Assembly: GCA_017428765.1 (NCBI GenBank)
Contig: JAFRQF010000021.1
Location: forward strand, 1 to 64,000
DNA from: Erysipelotrichaceae bacterium
GTDB taxonomy: Bacteria; Bacillota_I; Bacilli_A; Erysipelotrichales; Erysipelotrichaceae
Reading direction: 5' to 3'
DNA length: 64,000 nt
Shown: positions 1 through 7,574 of the stretch, in pieces
Layout: each line of letters begins with the position of its first letter
Numbering within the stretch: the stretch's first letter is position 1
Program-made: the position numbers and the translations under genes
The notes under the pieces: generated by a model
The model's database searches: none
The model's input: only the letters and a program-made list of their open reading frames with translations
What the model was told of the DNA's origin: nothing

Positions 1-36
1 ATCTTTAACTACGATCAGTACGTTTTTCAGTTTCAT
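1..36 (-). CDS. VOC-family (glyoxalase/dioxygenase superfamily) protein, 5' end only
   Basis: The start codon is at 36-34 on the minus strand and the gene runs off the left edge, so only 12 residues are visible (MKLKNVLIVVKD). This is the typical opening beta-strand of glyoxalase/bleomycin-resistance (VOC) proteins. A purine-rich AAGGAAA stretch lies just upstream of the start. The assignment rests on the N-terminal pattern alone and the substrate is unknown. It lies directly downstream of another minus-strand fragment, with a 23-bp gap. Confidence 0.4.
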   Translation of the reverse strand, partial: MKLKNVLIVVKD

Positions 37-59
37 CTTTTCCTTTCTTCAACTGCCGC

Positions 60-161
60 TTAATACGATTCCATGTACTCCGTTAGCGCTTTGACCTCGC
101 AGCCCTTATCAGCGTAATAGGAGAGCATCTCAGGCATCTTCTTCAGATCATAGAACAGACG
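60..161 (-). pseudogene. C-terminal fragment of an unrecognised minus-strand protein
   Basis: A minus-strand reading frame stops at 62-60 and encodes about 34 plausible residues ending KALTEYMESY. Its family was not recognised. Near 160 it abuts the oppositely oriented RecG-like fragment, which already shows family homology at about 162. Both therefore look like pieces joined by a recombination event. The frame formally stays open further upstream, but there it is codon-aligned antisense to the neighbour and should not be read as protein. Confidence 0.35.
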
Positions 162-173
162 TTTAAAGGACCG

Positions 174-878
174 TTGCACGAACAGCTCAGAGCCGCATTA
201 AGATATATCAGAAATGTCATTCTGACAGAGAAAGTCGTTAAATATCCGGACCATGCAGAAGCTGACCGCTTCTATAACTATCCCCATGCAGCGATTGAAG
301 AAGCTTTGGCAAATGCTGTTTATCATAAAGCCTACGATGAACGCGAACCGATCGAAGTCAGAGTGACTCGTAATATGATCGAAATCATCTCTCACCCGGG
401 GCCGGACCGTTCAGTAACGATCGAAGGTTTGAAACAATACAAAGTCTACAGCAGAAGATACAGAAACAGACGTATCGGAGAATTCTTAAAAGAGCTGCAC
501 CTGACCGAAGGAAGAAATACCGGATTCACAAAGATACTTGATGCTTTAAAAGCAAACGGATCCCCTCTTCCGGAATTTGAAACCGATGAAGCACATGACT
601 ACTTTGTGAGCAGATTCTTTATTCATGAGCATTTCTATGATGAGAGTAGTAATGGGGGTAGTACTACACCCAAACTACACCCAAACATCCAGAGAGAGAT
701 CGTCATCCTGATGCAGAGCAATTCTCATATCACAAGAAAAGAAATTGCTTCGATGCTTGGTATGACACTGGATGGAGCCCGCTATCATATAGATAAAATG
801 AAAGATGCCGGCATCATTACTTATGTCGGTACCAGTCGAAAGGGTCATTGGGAGATATTGAAAGAACTATCTGATTAA
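174..878 (+). CDS. RecG-like/Schlafen-AlbA_2 family transcriptional regulator, N-terminally truncated
   Basis: The 234 residues match the C-terminal half of the 'ATP-dependent DNA helicase RecG-related' regulators (COG2865). A GHKL-like ATPase-type segment comes first, with AIEEALANAVYHKAY at residues 40-55 and GRNTGF at about 113. A winged helix with a helix-turn-helix (ITRKEIASMLGMTLDGARYH) sits at about 184-203. Family members normally run 400-500 residues with an N-terminal AlbA_2 domain, which is missing here. Family-like sequence (TFKGPLHEQLRAALRYIRN) extends a few codons upstream of the TTG at 174 and then ends where the opposite-strand fragment begins. The gene is therefore probably a remnant, with no evident ribosome binding site. 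It is the first cargo of the tRNA-fragment repeat array. Confidence 0.7.
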   Translation: MHEQLRAALRYIRNVILTEKVVKYPDHAEADRFYNYPHAAIEEALANAVYHKAYDEREPIEVRVTRNMIEIISHPGPDRSVTIEGLKQYKVYSRRYRNRRIGEFLKELHLTEGRNTGFTKILDALKANGSPLPEFETDEAHDYFVSRFFIHEHFYDESSNGGSTTPKLHPNIQREIVILMQSNSHITRKEIASMLGMTLDGARYHIDKMKDAGIITYVGTSRKGHWEILKELSD

Positions 879-925
879 TAGATTTCTGTATTTTTGCGAT
901 CGAAGAACAGTTTCAAAAGGGCAAA

Positions 926-1086
926 AGTCGTAATAACGGTCGTAGTAGAAAAGTACAAGCATCAAAAAATGCCGTTAAATACTATGTTATTTGAATTATC
1001 CCCATCTGACTCTTAATCAGAGGGTCTGGGGTTCGAGCCCCCAGGGAATCACCATTGAGATCAATAAGTGCGAAAGCACTTTTTTT
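926..1086 (+). repeat. Repeat copy A: GTCGTA pair, tRNA-Lys(CUU) 3' half, terminator
   Basis: Reading left to right there is GTCGTAATAACGGTCGTAG (926-944), an AT-rich spacer, and a segment at about 1004-1054 equal to the 3' half of a tRNA. The segment has anticodon stem TCTGA/TCAGA around loop CTCTTAA (anticodon CUU, Lys), T arm TGGGG/CCCCA around TTCGAGC, acceptor strand GGGAATC, then ACCA. The D arm and 5' acceptor strand are absent. AAGTGC-GAAA-GCACTT with a T run (1066-1086) is a rho-independent terminator. Five more copies follow in the same orientation. In A and B the anticodon and T arms still pair perfectly. Confidence 0.85.
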
Positions 1087-1156
1087 GTTTAAGAAGCACA
1101 ATTATACTATTGTAATATTGAGATATATCTCATATAATATATGCAGATAGCATATT

Positions 1157-1516
1157 ATGTATAAGATTGAGTTTTATGAAACCGATAGCGGGAATAAACC
1201 GGTAGAAGAATTTCTTGATTCTCTGGATGTGAAAATGAACGCTAAAATGGTCCGCTTGCTGGAATTGCTGGAAGAGAAGGGAAACGAGCTTCGAGAACCG
1301 TATTCCAAGCATCTGGAAGATGGTATATTTGAACTTCGTGCGTCACGAAGCAGCAACATAAGCAGAGCTTTATATTTTTTCTATATTGATAAAAGGATCG
1401 TCGTAACCAACGGTTTTATTAAGAAGCAGCAGAAAACACCGCCCAAAGAAATAGAATTGGCAAAGAAAAGAAGAAAACTATTTCTGGAAAAAGAAAAGAA
1501 AGGAAAGAGAAAATGA
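1157..1516 (+). CDS. higB: Type II toxin HigB/RelE-like (Gp49, DUF891 family)
   Basis: The 119-residue protein has the Gp49/HigB pattern. It opens YKIEFYETDSGNKPVEEFL, has a central LRELR-like segment (ELREPYSKHLEDGIFELRA, residues 45-63) and the core strand ALYFFYIDKRIVVTNGFIKK (72-91), and ends in a strongly basic tail. Proteins of this family are mRNA interferases that cleave translated mRNA in a ribosome-dependent way. That activity is family knowledge and is not shown here. The gene overlaps the antitoxin by four bases (ATGA), and the toxin-first order is typical of higBA. The pair occupies the whole module between repeat copies A and B. It appears intact, unlike the abiEii and brnT toxins in this window. 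Confidence 0.85.
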   Translation: MYKIEFYETDSGNKPVEEFLDSLDVKMNAKMVRLLELLEEKGNELREPYSKHLEDGIFELRASRSSNISRALYFFYIDKRIVVTNGFIKKQQKTPPKEIELAKKRRKLFLEKEKKGKRK

Positions 1517-1806
1517 CCACACTTCAGGAGTATAAAAAGAAAAAAATGGCAGATCCCGAATTTGCTAAAGCATATGAAGAACTTGAACCCGAAATGAATG
1601 TGATCAGAGCGATTATCGATGCAAGATTATCCCGGAATTTGACTCAGAAAGAATTATCGGAAAGAACGGGAATAGCTCAGTCAGAGATCAGCAAGCTTGA
1701 AAAAGGAACAAGAAATCCTTCAATCAGTCTGCTTCAGCGCTTAGCTGAGGGAATGGATATGGTTTTAAACGTTACTTTTACTCCTAAAACCGATTCCATT
1801 AAATAG
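1513..1806 (+). CDS. higA: HigA-type antitoxin, XRE helix-turn-helix
   Basis: The 97-residue protein has an XRE-family HTH at about residues 33-88: RNLTQKELSERTGIAQSEIS as the recognition part, followed by KLEKGTRNPSISLLQRLAEG. It starts inside the toxin stop codon (ATGA at 1513-1516), so it is translationally coupled. In the family it neutralises HigB and represses the operon. Its stop (1806) lies only about 10 bases before repeat copy B, so the cassette boundary hugs the gene. Confidence 0.85.
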   Translation: MTTLQEYKKKKMADPEFAKAYEELEPEMNVIRAIIDARLSRNLTQKELSERTGIAQSEISKLEKGTRNPSISLLQRLAEGMDMVLNVTFTPKTDSIK

Positions 1807-1816
1807 AGCTTTTCTC

Positions 1817-1961
1817 TGTCGTATGAAAAAGGCACCTGATTACTAAAGTGCCTATAAATACTACATTTAATTAATTATCCCCAACTGACTCTTAATCAGA
1901 GTGTCTAGGGTTCGAATCCCTAGGGAATCACCATTGAGATCAAGTGCGAAAGCACTTTTTT
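1817..1961 (+). repeat. Repeat copy B: tRNA-Lys(CUU) 3' half with upstream hairpin and terminator
   Basis: Copy B carries a single GTCGTA (1818-1823) and a hairpin AGGCAC/GTGCCT (1830-1853). The tRNA 3' half is at about 1884-1933, with an intact anticodon loop CTCTTAA and a perfect T arm TAGGG-TTCGAAT-CCCTA. The terminator AAGTGC-GAAA-GCACTT plus T run is at 1942-1961. The compensatory T-stem changes relative to copy A (TGGGG/CCCCA to TAGGG/CCCTA) suggest that the fold was once selected, or that the copy came from a different tRNA donor. Confidence 0.85.
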
Positions 1962-2007
1962 CATATTCTTTGAAAGATTCTTTCTGATGGATCAAATCCC
2001 AATTTAA

Positions 2008-2033
2008 AAGCAGGTCTTATGTAAGGCCTGCTT
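2008..2033 (-). terminator. Rho-independent terminator for the minus-strand gene ending at 2067
   Basis: AAGCAGG and CCTGCTT form a 7-bp stem. Read on the minus strand it is followed by TTTTAAATT. It lies about 34 bases past the stop of the small minus-strand gene. Confidence 0.6.
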
Positions 2034-2066
2034 CTTCAAACGGTACAGAATCATCCCCGCGTCTGA

Positions 2067-2312
2067 TCAGAATACATCAATATCTTTATCACGAAGAGAT
2101 TCTATCATTTCTTTTACTGCGATACCGTCTCTAGAGACATTAAGAAGATCATCAAAATCCTTCACTTCTGTGGATTCTTTATAGAATTCACAGAAGGAAA
2201 TGACATATTCATCATCTATAGAACCATAGGTGATAGAGTATCTCTTATTTCTGTAACTGAATTCGATTTCTCTTCCGGTTTTTACTAGCCGTTTGAATTC
2301 TTCAGTAGTCAT
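2067..2312 (-). CDS. Small acidic hypothetical protein, possible immunity protein
   Basis: The 81-residue soluble protein (MTTEEFKRLVKTGREIEFSY...) is rich in Asp and Glu and has no signal peptide or membrane segment. A strong AAGGAG ribosome binding site precedes the ATG. Its start overlaps the stop of the toxin-like C-terminal remnant just upstream (TGA at 2311-2309 lies within the ATGA). A small acidic gene directly after a toxin-like C-terminal domain is the usual arrangement of a contact-dependent or polymorphic toxin immunity gene. That role is inferred from position only, because the family itself was not recognised. Confidence 0.6.
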   Translation of the reverse strand: MTTEEFKRLVKTGREIEFSYRNKRYSITYGSIDDEYVISFCEFYKESTEVKDFDDLLNVSRDGIAVKEMIESLRDKDIDVF

Positions 2313-2515
2313 TTATTGATCTCCTTTCCTGTTCCTCTGATAGGTGTTTCCCCTTCGAAGCGAATATGATGTTCGTGTGGGACGTGCGGATTCATTTTTG
2401 GGTTTCCGTGATCTGTATAATCGATATCAAGATATGCTTTGCCATGCGAATCATAGTATCTCTCTTGGATAGTTTTACCGCTGCTGTCAAGGTCTATACG
2501 ATCATATTCTTTATT
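2309..2515 (-). pseudogene. C-terminal remnant of a phage-head/polymorphic-toxin-like protein
   Basis: The frame, open from about 2515 down to the stop at 2309, reads NKEYDRIDLDSSGKTIQERY, then YYDSHGKAYLDIDYTDHGNP, a PHVPHEHHI motif and GETPIRGTGKEINK. The 'YDxxGKAYxDIDxTxHGNxxxHPxVPHxH' pattern recurs in C-terminal domains of phage minor-head and polymorphic-toxin proteins. The identification is from memory of that pattern and is tentative. It has no start codon of its own. It emerges out of frame from the end of the abiEii pseudogene, so the junction at about 2495-2520 is a recombination scar. Confidence 0.5.
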
Positions 2516-3334
2516 GCACTTATCTCATTGATGATTTCATCCAGAGAAATATCTTTCGCGTATGAAAACCTGTGTCGGTAGTTTTCCCAGAATTTCTGTT
2601 GGGTCTCATCAGTCCTTATTCTCTCGAGTATTTCAGTTAAAGCATTCAATTCATTTAACGAATCGCGATGACTGAAAGTATTCTCTACAGCATTTTTAAA
2701 AACTCCTCTGTCAAGATCATCCTTCTTATATTTCATAAAGAAATATAGATCGTACAGATCCTTCATCCTGCTGTTTAGAACATTCCTTTTAAGTACAGTC
2801 TGAAGTTTTTCAGCCACAATGGTCTCATAATTATAACTGAGAAGATCGATCATTCCTTCATCAAAAACGGTCTTATATTTATAATCAACTGCAGAAGGCG
2901 TTATGATATCACCGGTTGAAATATCCAGATGTAACGGGATCCGTACATTAAAGAATTCCGTTGTCAGCCTGACACGTATCCGCCATACTCGCTGTCTTCT
3001 TTTATCGAATCAATGGCATTTAACTCATAAGTTACATTATCATGCAGATCGATCTTTGTTATCTCAGAGATCATTTTAGTGATCTCATCCTGCCCAAAAT
3101 CCATTCCGGTAATGTTCGCATCGATATCCATTGTTGTCCGCAGATCAATGCCCATGATCGACGACAGAAGCAAACCGCCTTTCAGGATGAAATTATCTCT
3201 GTATCCTGAAACAGACAGCCTTTCAAGAAAACGCTCAAACGCAAAGTATTGCATCGCCTGTTGAGGTGTACAGTTATTTTTCCTTGCATAGTTTTCACCT
3301 TGTCAGAAAGAGATTGAACATTAACTGTTTTCAT
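2494..3334 (-). pseudogene. AbiEii-type nucleotidyltransferase toxin, two frameshifts
   Basis: The predicted start is MKTVNVQSLSDKVK at 3334, in an ATGA overlap with the upstream antitoxin. Reading continues as YARKNNCTPQQAMQYFAFER only after a one-base shift near 3290-3298. It then runs through the nucleotidyltransferase core (FILKGGLLLSS, then TTMDIDANITG). It ends prematurely at SEYGGYVSG near 2964 but resumes one frame over as RVRLTTEFFNVRIPLHLDIS through to AIKNMIV at 2494. Two single-base losses (near 3295 and near 2977) therefore disable the toxin. Type IV AbiEii proteins are nucleotidyltransferases that inhibit growth upon phage infection (family knowledge). Confidence 0.8.
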
Positions 3335-3936
3335 ATAAGCACCTCTGTGACAATCCTCACCTTTTTCATGCAATTGAGTTTTTCGGCATAATCAAACAGT
3401 CTGCCGGGATCGATCAGGCCATCCGCAATGACTTTCTTCATAAAACGATTAGATTCTTCTTTATCAACACCTGCATCAGTAAAACGGCAAAGATCGCAAA
3501 AGATCCTTTCAAGATCATAGCAGTAAACACTGTTGCCATAGGAAGTTATTACCATGGCCTTCCCAAGATCCAGGAATTCCTTTTTGACATAATGAAGATT
3601 AACAGGATAATCAAAATCTCTGGTTCCATAACCTGAATAGACAGTAATATCAAACGCTTCCGGAGTTCTCTTACTGAATCCATGAAGATACATTGCTGTT
3701 CCAAAGGAAAACACAGTATCCTTATAAATATTCTGAAACAGATAATAATCATCCGGAAGAAAACCGTTAGCCAGATATATGCCGTGATGATATTTATATA
3801 TGCTTCCGTTCTTCTCAAGTTTTCTGATGAAATACTTGCTGAATCCATTCTCAGCAAGTACCTCGGCAGTTATTACGCCGTTTGACCGCTCTGCAATTTC
3901 ATTCAGTTTATTCTCAATTTTATCTTTCACACACAT
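3331..3936 (-). CDS. Type IV antitoxin AbiEi-like
   Basis: The 201-residue protein has an N-terminal winged helix (about 1-60: AEVLAENGFSKYFIRKLEKN, then GSIYKYHHGIYL) followed by the AbiEi-type domain (SFGTAMYLHGFSKRTPEAFD, residues 77-96, and the ...YDLERIFCDLCRF segment at about 139-151). The reading frame is intact although its toxin partner is broken twice. There is a four-base overlap (ATGA) with abiEii. No ribosome binding site precedes the ATG at 3936. A TATAAT box (3942-3937) touches that ATG, so transcription would start near the in-frame GTG at 3930. The message may be leaderless, or the true start may be the GTG. Confidence 0.75.
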   Translation of the reverse strand: MCVKDKIENKLNEIAERSNGVITAEVLAENGFSKYFIRKLEKNGSIYKYHHGIYLANGFLPDDYYLFQNIYKDTVFSFGTAMYLHGFSKRTPEAFDITVYSGYGTRDFDYPVNLHYVKKEFLDLGKAMVITSYGNSVYCYDLERIFCDLCRFTDAGVDKEESNRFMKKVIADGLIDPGRLFDYAEKLNCMKKVRIVTEVLI

Positions 3937-4016
3937 ATTATATCATTATATACGCGTGAAATGTAAATAATTAGATGCATCACGATATGAGCTGAAGTGT
4001 CATTATTTATTGGTTC

Positions 4017-4178
4017 TGTCGTAAATCTGTCGTATGAAAAAGGCGCCCGATTCCAGAAGTGCCTATGTATACTATGTTATTTGAATTATCCCCATCTGAC
4101 TCTTAACAGAAGAGTCTGGCAGTTCGAGCCCCCAGGGAATCACCATTGAGATCAATAAGTGCGAAAGCACTTTTTTTT
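4017..4178 (+). repeat. Repeat copy C: tRNA-Lys 3' half, rewritten anticodon arm
   Basis: The copy has GTCGTAAATCTGTCGTATG (4018-4036), a hairpin AGGCGC/GTGCCT (about 4041-4064, one mismatch), a tRNA 3' part ending in CCA at 4143-4145, and the terminator AAGTGC-GAAA-GCACTT with T8 (4157-4178). The anticodon arm is rewritten to GACTCTT-AACAG-AAGAGTC, a perfect 7-bp hairpin that cannot form a tRNA arm. The T arm is also mispaired. Conserved sequence continues downstream to about 4365 and matches copy E (TTTCCTGAATACTGATCTGA against TTTCCCGAATATTGATCTGA). Confidence 0.85.
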
Positions 4179-4283
4179 ATTTCATTTGTGCCAAAAACCT
4201 TTTAAAATAGGGCTTTCCTGAATACTGATCTGATAAGAAACACAGATGACAGAATCAGATCTCAGAAACAGACGAAACATAAA

Positions 4284-4325
4284 AGCTCCCACTTGCGGTC
4301 GTAATAACAGTCGTAGTGAGAGCTC
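4284..4325 (+). repeat. Hairpin with GTCGTA pair at the right end of repeat unit C
   Basis: AGCTCCCACT (4284-4293) pairs with AGTGAGAGCT, with one mismatch. The loop holds GTCGTAATAACAGTCGTAG and the hairpin is followed by ATTTTTG. The same structure recurs after copy E at about 15270-15312 (AACTCTCACT / AGTAAGAGTT). The repeat unit is therefore flanked on both sides by GTCGTA pairs and is longer than the tRNA piece alone. Confidence 0.6.
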
Positions 4326-4344
4326 ATTTTTGTATAATTCTATG

Positions 4345-4640
4345 AAAAGTCGTAGTAATGGTCTTCTGCTTACATTCATCCAAACAAGCAGGACACAGAT
4401 GATGCACAGAGCAATTGAAAACTGCTTTGGTGTTTTTAACAGGAGAGTCAATCCGGCAAACAGTGCATTAATCATATAACAAATGATCGGCCAGTTAAAT
4501 GAGACCATAAAGCAATTCTTTGCAAGCACAGAAGCGATGACGATCAGACTGTATATGGACAATAAGTATGATCTTTTGTGAATACAGGAATAGAAGATCA
4601 GAAAAAGGATGTTTATGCATGTAAACAGAATATCTGGATT
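4345..4640 (-). pseudogene. Membrane-protein remnant
   Basis: A minus-strand frame reads through three likely transmembrane helices: CINILFLIFYSCI, then LLSIYSLIVIASVLAKNCFM, and NALFAGLTLLLK followed by FSIALCIICVLLVWMNV. The upstream side is closed by a TGA and has no plausible start. Downstream the frame enters the conserved repeat end at about 4340. Both ends are therefore cut. The composition argues for a genuine former membrane protein, such as a sensor N-terminus, but the family was not recognised. Confidence 0.4.
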
Positions 4641-4825
4641 ATGAACTCAAAAAATACCTTTTTGATAAAATTCTAGAATGCAGGGACTGTTTCAGTTCAA
4701 TGTTTTTTATATATCACATTGATCATGAAATAAATCAAAGCAAATCAGATGATGGTTTTTATAAGGTGTTCGATTCCTGGTTTGAGAAGAACATTATAAA
4801 AACTTCAAATAAGAAGTTGAAATAA
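4625..4825 (+). pseudogene. C-terminal remnant of an unrecognised protein
   Basis: A 66-codon open stretch follows a TAA and lacks a start. It reads TEYLDYELKKYLFDKILECR, then FFIYHIDHEINQSK, and ends IIKTSNKKLK. Its amino-acid balance looks coding, but no family was recognised. It ends 16 bases before the GHKL-kinase remnant and overlaps the end of the opposite-strand membrane remnant by a few bases. It is probably one more fragment in this debris zone. Confidence 0.25.
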
Positions 4826-4840
4826 TGATACAACCAGAAA

Positions 4841-5065
4841 ATGATCGAGATTCAAAAAGATCTTTATCAGATTAGACACGATATAAAGCATTTTCTGCAG
4901 ACAGCAAAAAGTGTCAGCAACGAGGATGATGAAATCCGGAAGCAGATCGTTTCGTTTTCAAACAGATTTGATAATCTCTCAATTCCTATCCACACTGTTA
5001 TTCCGGCATTAAATCATACATTGAATATCGCAAGAGATGTTTCATTATTTTTTTTGCCTCTTTAA
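4841..5065 (+). pseudogene. GHKL sensor histidine kinase remnant (AgrC-like)
   Basis: The 74 residues contain the phosphoacceptor block LYQIRHDIKHFL (His in RHDIKH), typical of AgrC/CitA-like GHKL kinases. The following helix ends IPIHTVIPALNHTLNIARD, the segment that normally precedes the ATPase domain. The frame then breaks at SLFFLPL, and the ATPase N, G1 and G2 boxes are missing. The N-terminal sensor domain is absent too. No cognate LytTR response regulator is nearby. Confidence 0.65.
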
Positions 5066-5110
5066 ATTCTTAAATAACATAAATAGCACAATTATTTAAT
5101 GTAAGCATAA

Positions 5111-5623
5111 TTTTTAGAAAGACGAATATATCATACCGATGCTTTTGAAGGTTTTGTGAAGCCATACCAAGACAGCCACTTCTCCTTCCTTGCCTTGCTC
5201 CCGAAGAAAAAGGGAAATCTGAGTTTGCGTAATTCTTTAAATGACCTTGATATCAGCGCGATTTTCCAAAACAGAATAAGCACAAAGGTTCTGGTTAATA
5301 TGCCAGAATTCAGGTTTGATTTTTTTGAAGATCTGACAGAGTATCTTCGTAATCTGGGGATGGAAAAGATATTTACTCCCGGTGCCGATTTTTCACCGAT
5401 GACCGATGAATGGATCAAAGCTGACGGCATTATTCACAAGACGCGTATCAAAGTAGACAGAAAAGGAACTAAAGCGGCTGCTGTGACAGCAATAGTAATG
5501 TTTGCCGGCTGCGCTCCCGACTTTGATATTCCATCTGTAAGATTAGACCGGCCGTTTGTCTATGCAATCATGCATAACAAAACAGGATTGCCAATATTTG
5601 CTGGTATTACTTCAAGAATCTGA
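5111..5623 (+). pseudogene. Serpin, C-terminal part only
   Basis: The open frame from about 5111 reads YHTDAFEGFVKPYQDSHFSF, then FLALLPKKKG. It continues with MPEFRFDFFEDLTEYLRNLG and the serpin hinge VDRKGTKAAAVTAIVM (about 96-111 counting from the GTG at 5156). The C-terminal RPFVYAIMHNKTGLPIFAGI closes the fold. Serpins are about 370-420 residues and the first half is missing here, so no functional inhibitor is expected. The reactive-centre loop is preserved. Gut and animal-associated Firmicutes use serpins against host or competitor proteases (family knowledge). It lies in debris between the GHKL fragment and the PTS operon. Confidence 0.8.
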
Positions 5624-5664
5624 GTTTTCTGAAGACCTTCATTATTGGTGTGTATTAAGGCTCA

Positions 5665-7566
5665 TTAGTTTGCGCCTGTTTGGCTGGTGAAAAACATATT
5701 CAGTAACACTTCAAGAAATTCATCATATTTTTTACATTCGGATAACTCTTTCAAATTTCTAGAATCCGTGCACACACTTATCAAAGATGAGAAAAGTTCC
5801 TCAAAAATAGTGATGTTTTGATTATTGACTGCGATCATAAACACGATACTGACGTGACTTTTACCCCATTCTAGCTTTTTGTTCAGAATCGCAACTGAAA
5901 TGACGGTCTTTTTTGCGTTGAATTCAACCGGGTGAGGGATGGCAATAACGTCGAAATCCGTTGGAGCAACTTGCTCACGGTATTTAACTGCTTCTTTATA
6001 TGTCTCGGCAACGAATCCTTTGCGATACAGATGATCTGCCAGAAAATCGATCGCCTCTTCTCTTGAAGCGAAACTGATATCCGAAAAAAACAAGGATTCA
6101 TCAAAGACCTCCATAAGCGATTCTCTTGAGGAATCAATCGCATTGGATTTTCGGACATCAACGATCGTTTCCGAAATCAGTTTACGGTCTTCTGCTGTCA
6201 GGAAGTTAGAGATCTGAATAATCTTCGGACCGCTGTAATAACGGTCCGGTGTGATCGTTGCAATAATTATGTCCAAAGCTTCCAGTTCATTCGGACTAAT
6301 CTGATCAAATGAAGTATAGACATTCACGATATAAAGTTCGTCACTGTAAATGTTGATGATCTTCTTCAAACCCGAATTATATGTATAGTATTCCGGGCAG
6401 ATGATCACACAGCTCAGTTTCATTTTCGAATTCTTGATCTCTTCAATCCGGGCTCCGATATGAAGAGCAATATAAGCGATCTCGCTTTCCGATATCGTCG
6501 CTCCAGTCTCTCTGGAAACGATGTTGGCAGCCAACACAGCCAAATCATATGTGATTGGTGAATAATGTTTGATATTGGAAAGAAGCGGGTTGTCCAGGGT
6601 TACACCTGTTTCGATCCTTTCAAGAAGATTATCCAGATGCAACGTGAAAGGCAGCCGGAATTCAGCCACATTGAGGTCGATATTGAAATAGGAGTAGATC
6701 CTTTCAATGATCTGATCAACAAGGCCTTCCGTCTTATCTGATTTCAGTTCACCGATCCCTGAATCTTTCTTCTCCTGAATCGCCCTTGTCGAAATGATCA
6801 GATCAAACTGTTTCTTTGCCGTATTGGACAGCCTGCAGTCATAGATCGATTCGATTTCTGCACAGATCGCTTCGGTCATCTGCGATACTTCATAATGATT
6901 GGGGTAGAGGGGGACCACTCCATTCATTTCCTGATTCAGTGAGATCAGAATGTGAAGAAGCAGATTCATCAGTGAATACTCATCCATGAAGAAATTCTGT
7001 TTTTCCAGTTCCGTGGTAATGATCGAACGGATCTGCGCAACATCGAGACTCGCAAACATTTCCTGTAAAGAGGAAACCGACAGGATCGAATGATCTTCGT
7101 TGACGTCCTGATAGATCAGAGATTGCGAGAGTTTTTTCAGATCGTGGTAATTTCCCACGAAATTCATCTCATTGCCTTTAATGACCAGACGGACATGATA
7201 TTTTGCGATCTCCCGACGGATCTTGATGATGTCGGCATGAAGAGTGGAATCCGAAACAGCCAGATATTCCTGTAGTCTGTCCATGAAGATCGGTTTCTGC
7301 GCGATCAGACCTTTGCGGAAGATGAACATTCTCCTCTCTTCAAACGTTTCCGGAATCTTTGAAGTACTGTTCTCTTTTTCGATCTCATAAAGACGGACGC
7401 CTTTCCGTCCTGTAAGCACTTTAAAACGCCGATCCTCTTTCAAATGATTCAGATAATTAAAAACCGATCGCTGTGAAATATCACAGTTGGTGGCGATTTC
7501 TTTTGTGTTGACATAATCGTCCTGTAACAGAAGGTACCTGACGATCTTTTCTTCACTATCCATCAT
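5665..7566 (-). CDS. PRD-containing BglG/MtlR-type transcriptional regulator with EIIA domain
   Basis: The 633-residue protein has an N-terminal HTH_11 domain (about 1-60: NTKEIATNCDISQRSVFNYL) and a second Mga-type HTH (about 85-165). Two PTS regulation domains follow (about 190-400, with DLAVLAANIVSRETG and EIAYIALHIGARIEEI). An EIIB-like segment around CVIICPEYY comes next, then a C-terminal fructose/mannitol-type EIIA domain (about 490-630) with the phospho-His motif AIPHPVEF. Such regulators activate PTS operons when phosphorylation by EIIB/HPr allows. It is the last gene of the beta-glucoside operon, 8 bases after the membrane protein gene, so it is likely co-transcribed and autoregulated. 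Confidence 0.88.
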   Translation of the reverse strand: MMDSEEKIVRYLLLQDDYVNTKEIATNCDISQRSVFNYLNHLKEDRRFKVLTGRKGVRLYEIEKENSTSKIPETFEERRMFIFRKGLIAQKPIFMDRLQEYLAVSDSTLHADIIKIRREIAKYHVRLVIKGNEMNFVGNYHDLKKLSQSLIYQDVNEDHSILSVSSLQEMFASLDVAQIRSIITTELEKQNFFMDEYSLMNLLLHILISLNQEMNGVVPLYPNHYEVSQMTEAICAEIESIYDCRLSNTAKKQFDLIISTRAIQEKKDSGIGELKSDKTEGLVDQIIERIYSYFNIDLNVAEFRLPFTLHLDNLLERIETGVTLDNPLLSNIKHYSPITYDLAVLAANIVSRETGATISESEIAYIALHIGARIEEIKNSKMKLSCVIICPEYYTYNSGLKKIINIYSDELYIVNVYTSFDQISPNELEALDIIIATITPDRYYSGPKIIQISNFLTAEDRKLISETIVDVRKSNAIDSSRESLMEVFDESLFFSDISFASREEAIDFLADHLYRKGFVAETYKEAVKYREQVAPTDFDVIAIPHPVEFNAKKTVISVAILNKKLEWGKSHVSIVFMIAVNNQNITIFEELFSSLISVCTDSRNLKELSECKKYDEFLEVLLNMFFTSQTGAN

Positions 7567-7574
7567 TCTTCCTC

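Noticed and set aside
1001..1054. tRNA-Lys gene
   Set aside because: Only anticodon arm, T arm, acceptor 3' strand and CCA are present. There is no D arm and no 5' acceptor strand in any of the six copies, so no complete tRNA is called.
4246..4479. 77-codon plus-strand frame after repeat C
   Set aside because: It reads through the conserved hairpin of the repeat unit and into the opposite-strand membrane remnant. Basic low-complexity residues, no ribosome binding site.
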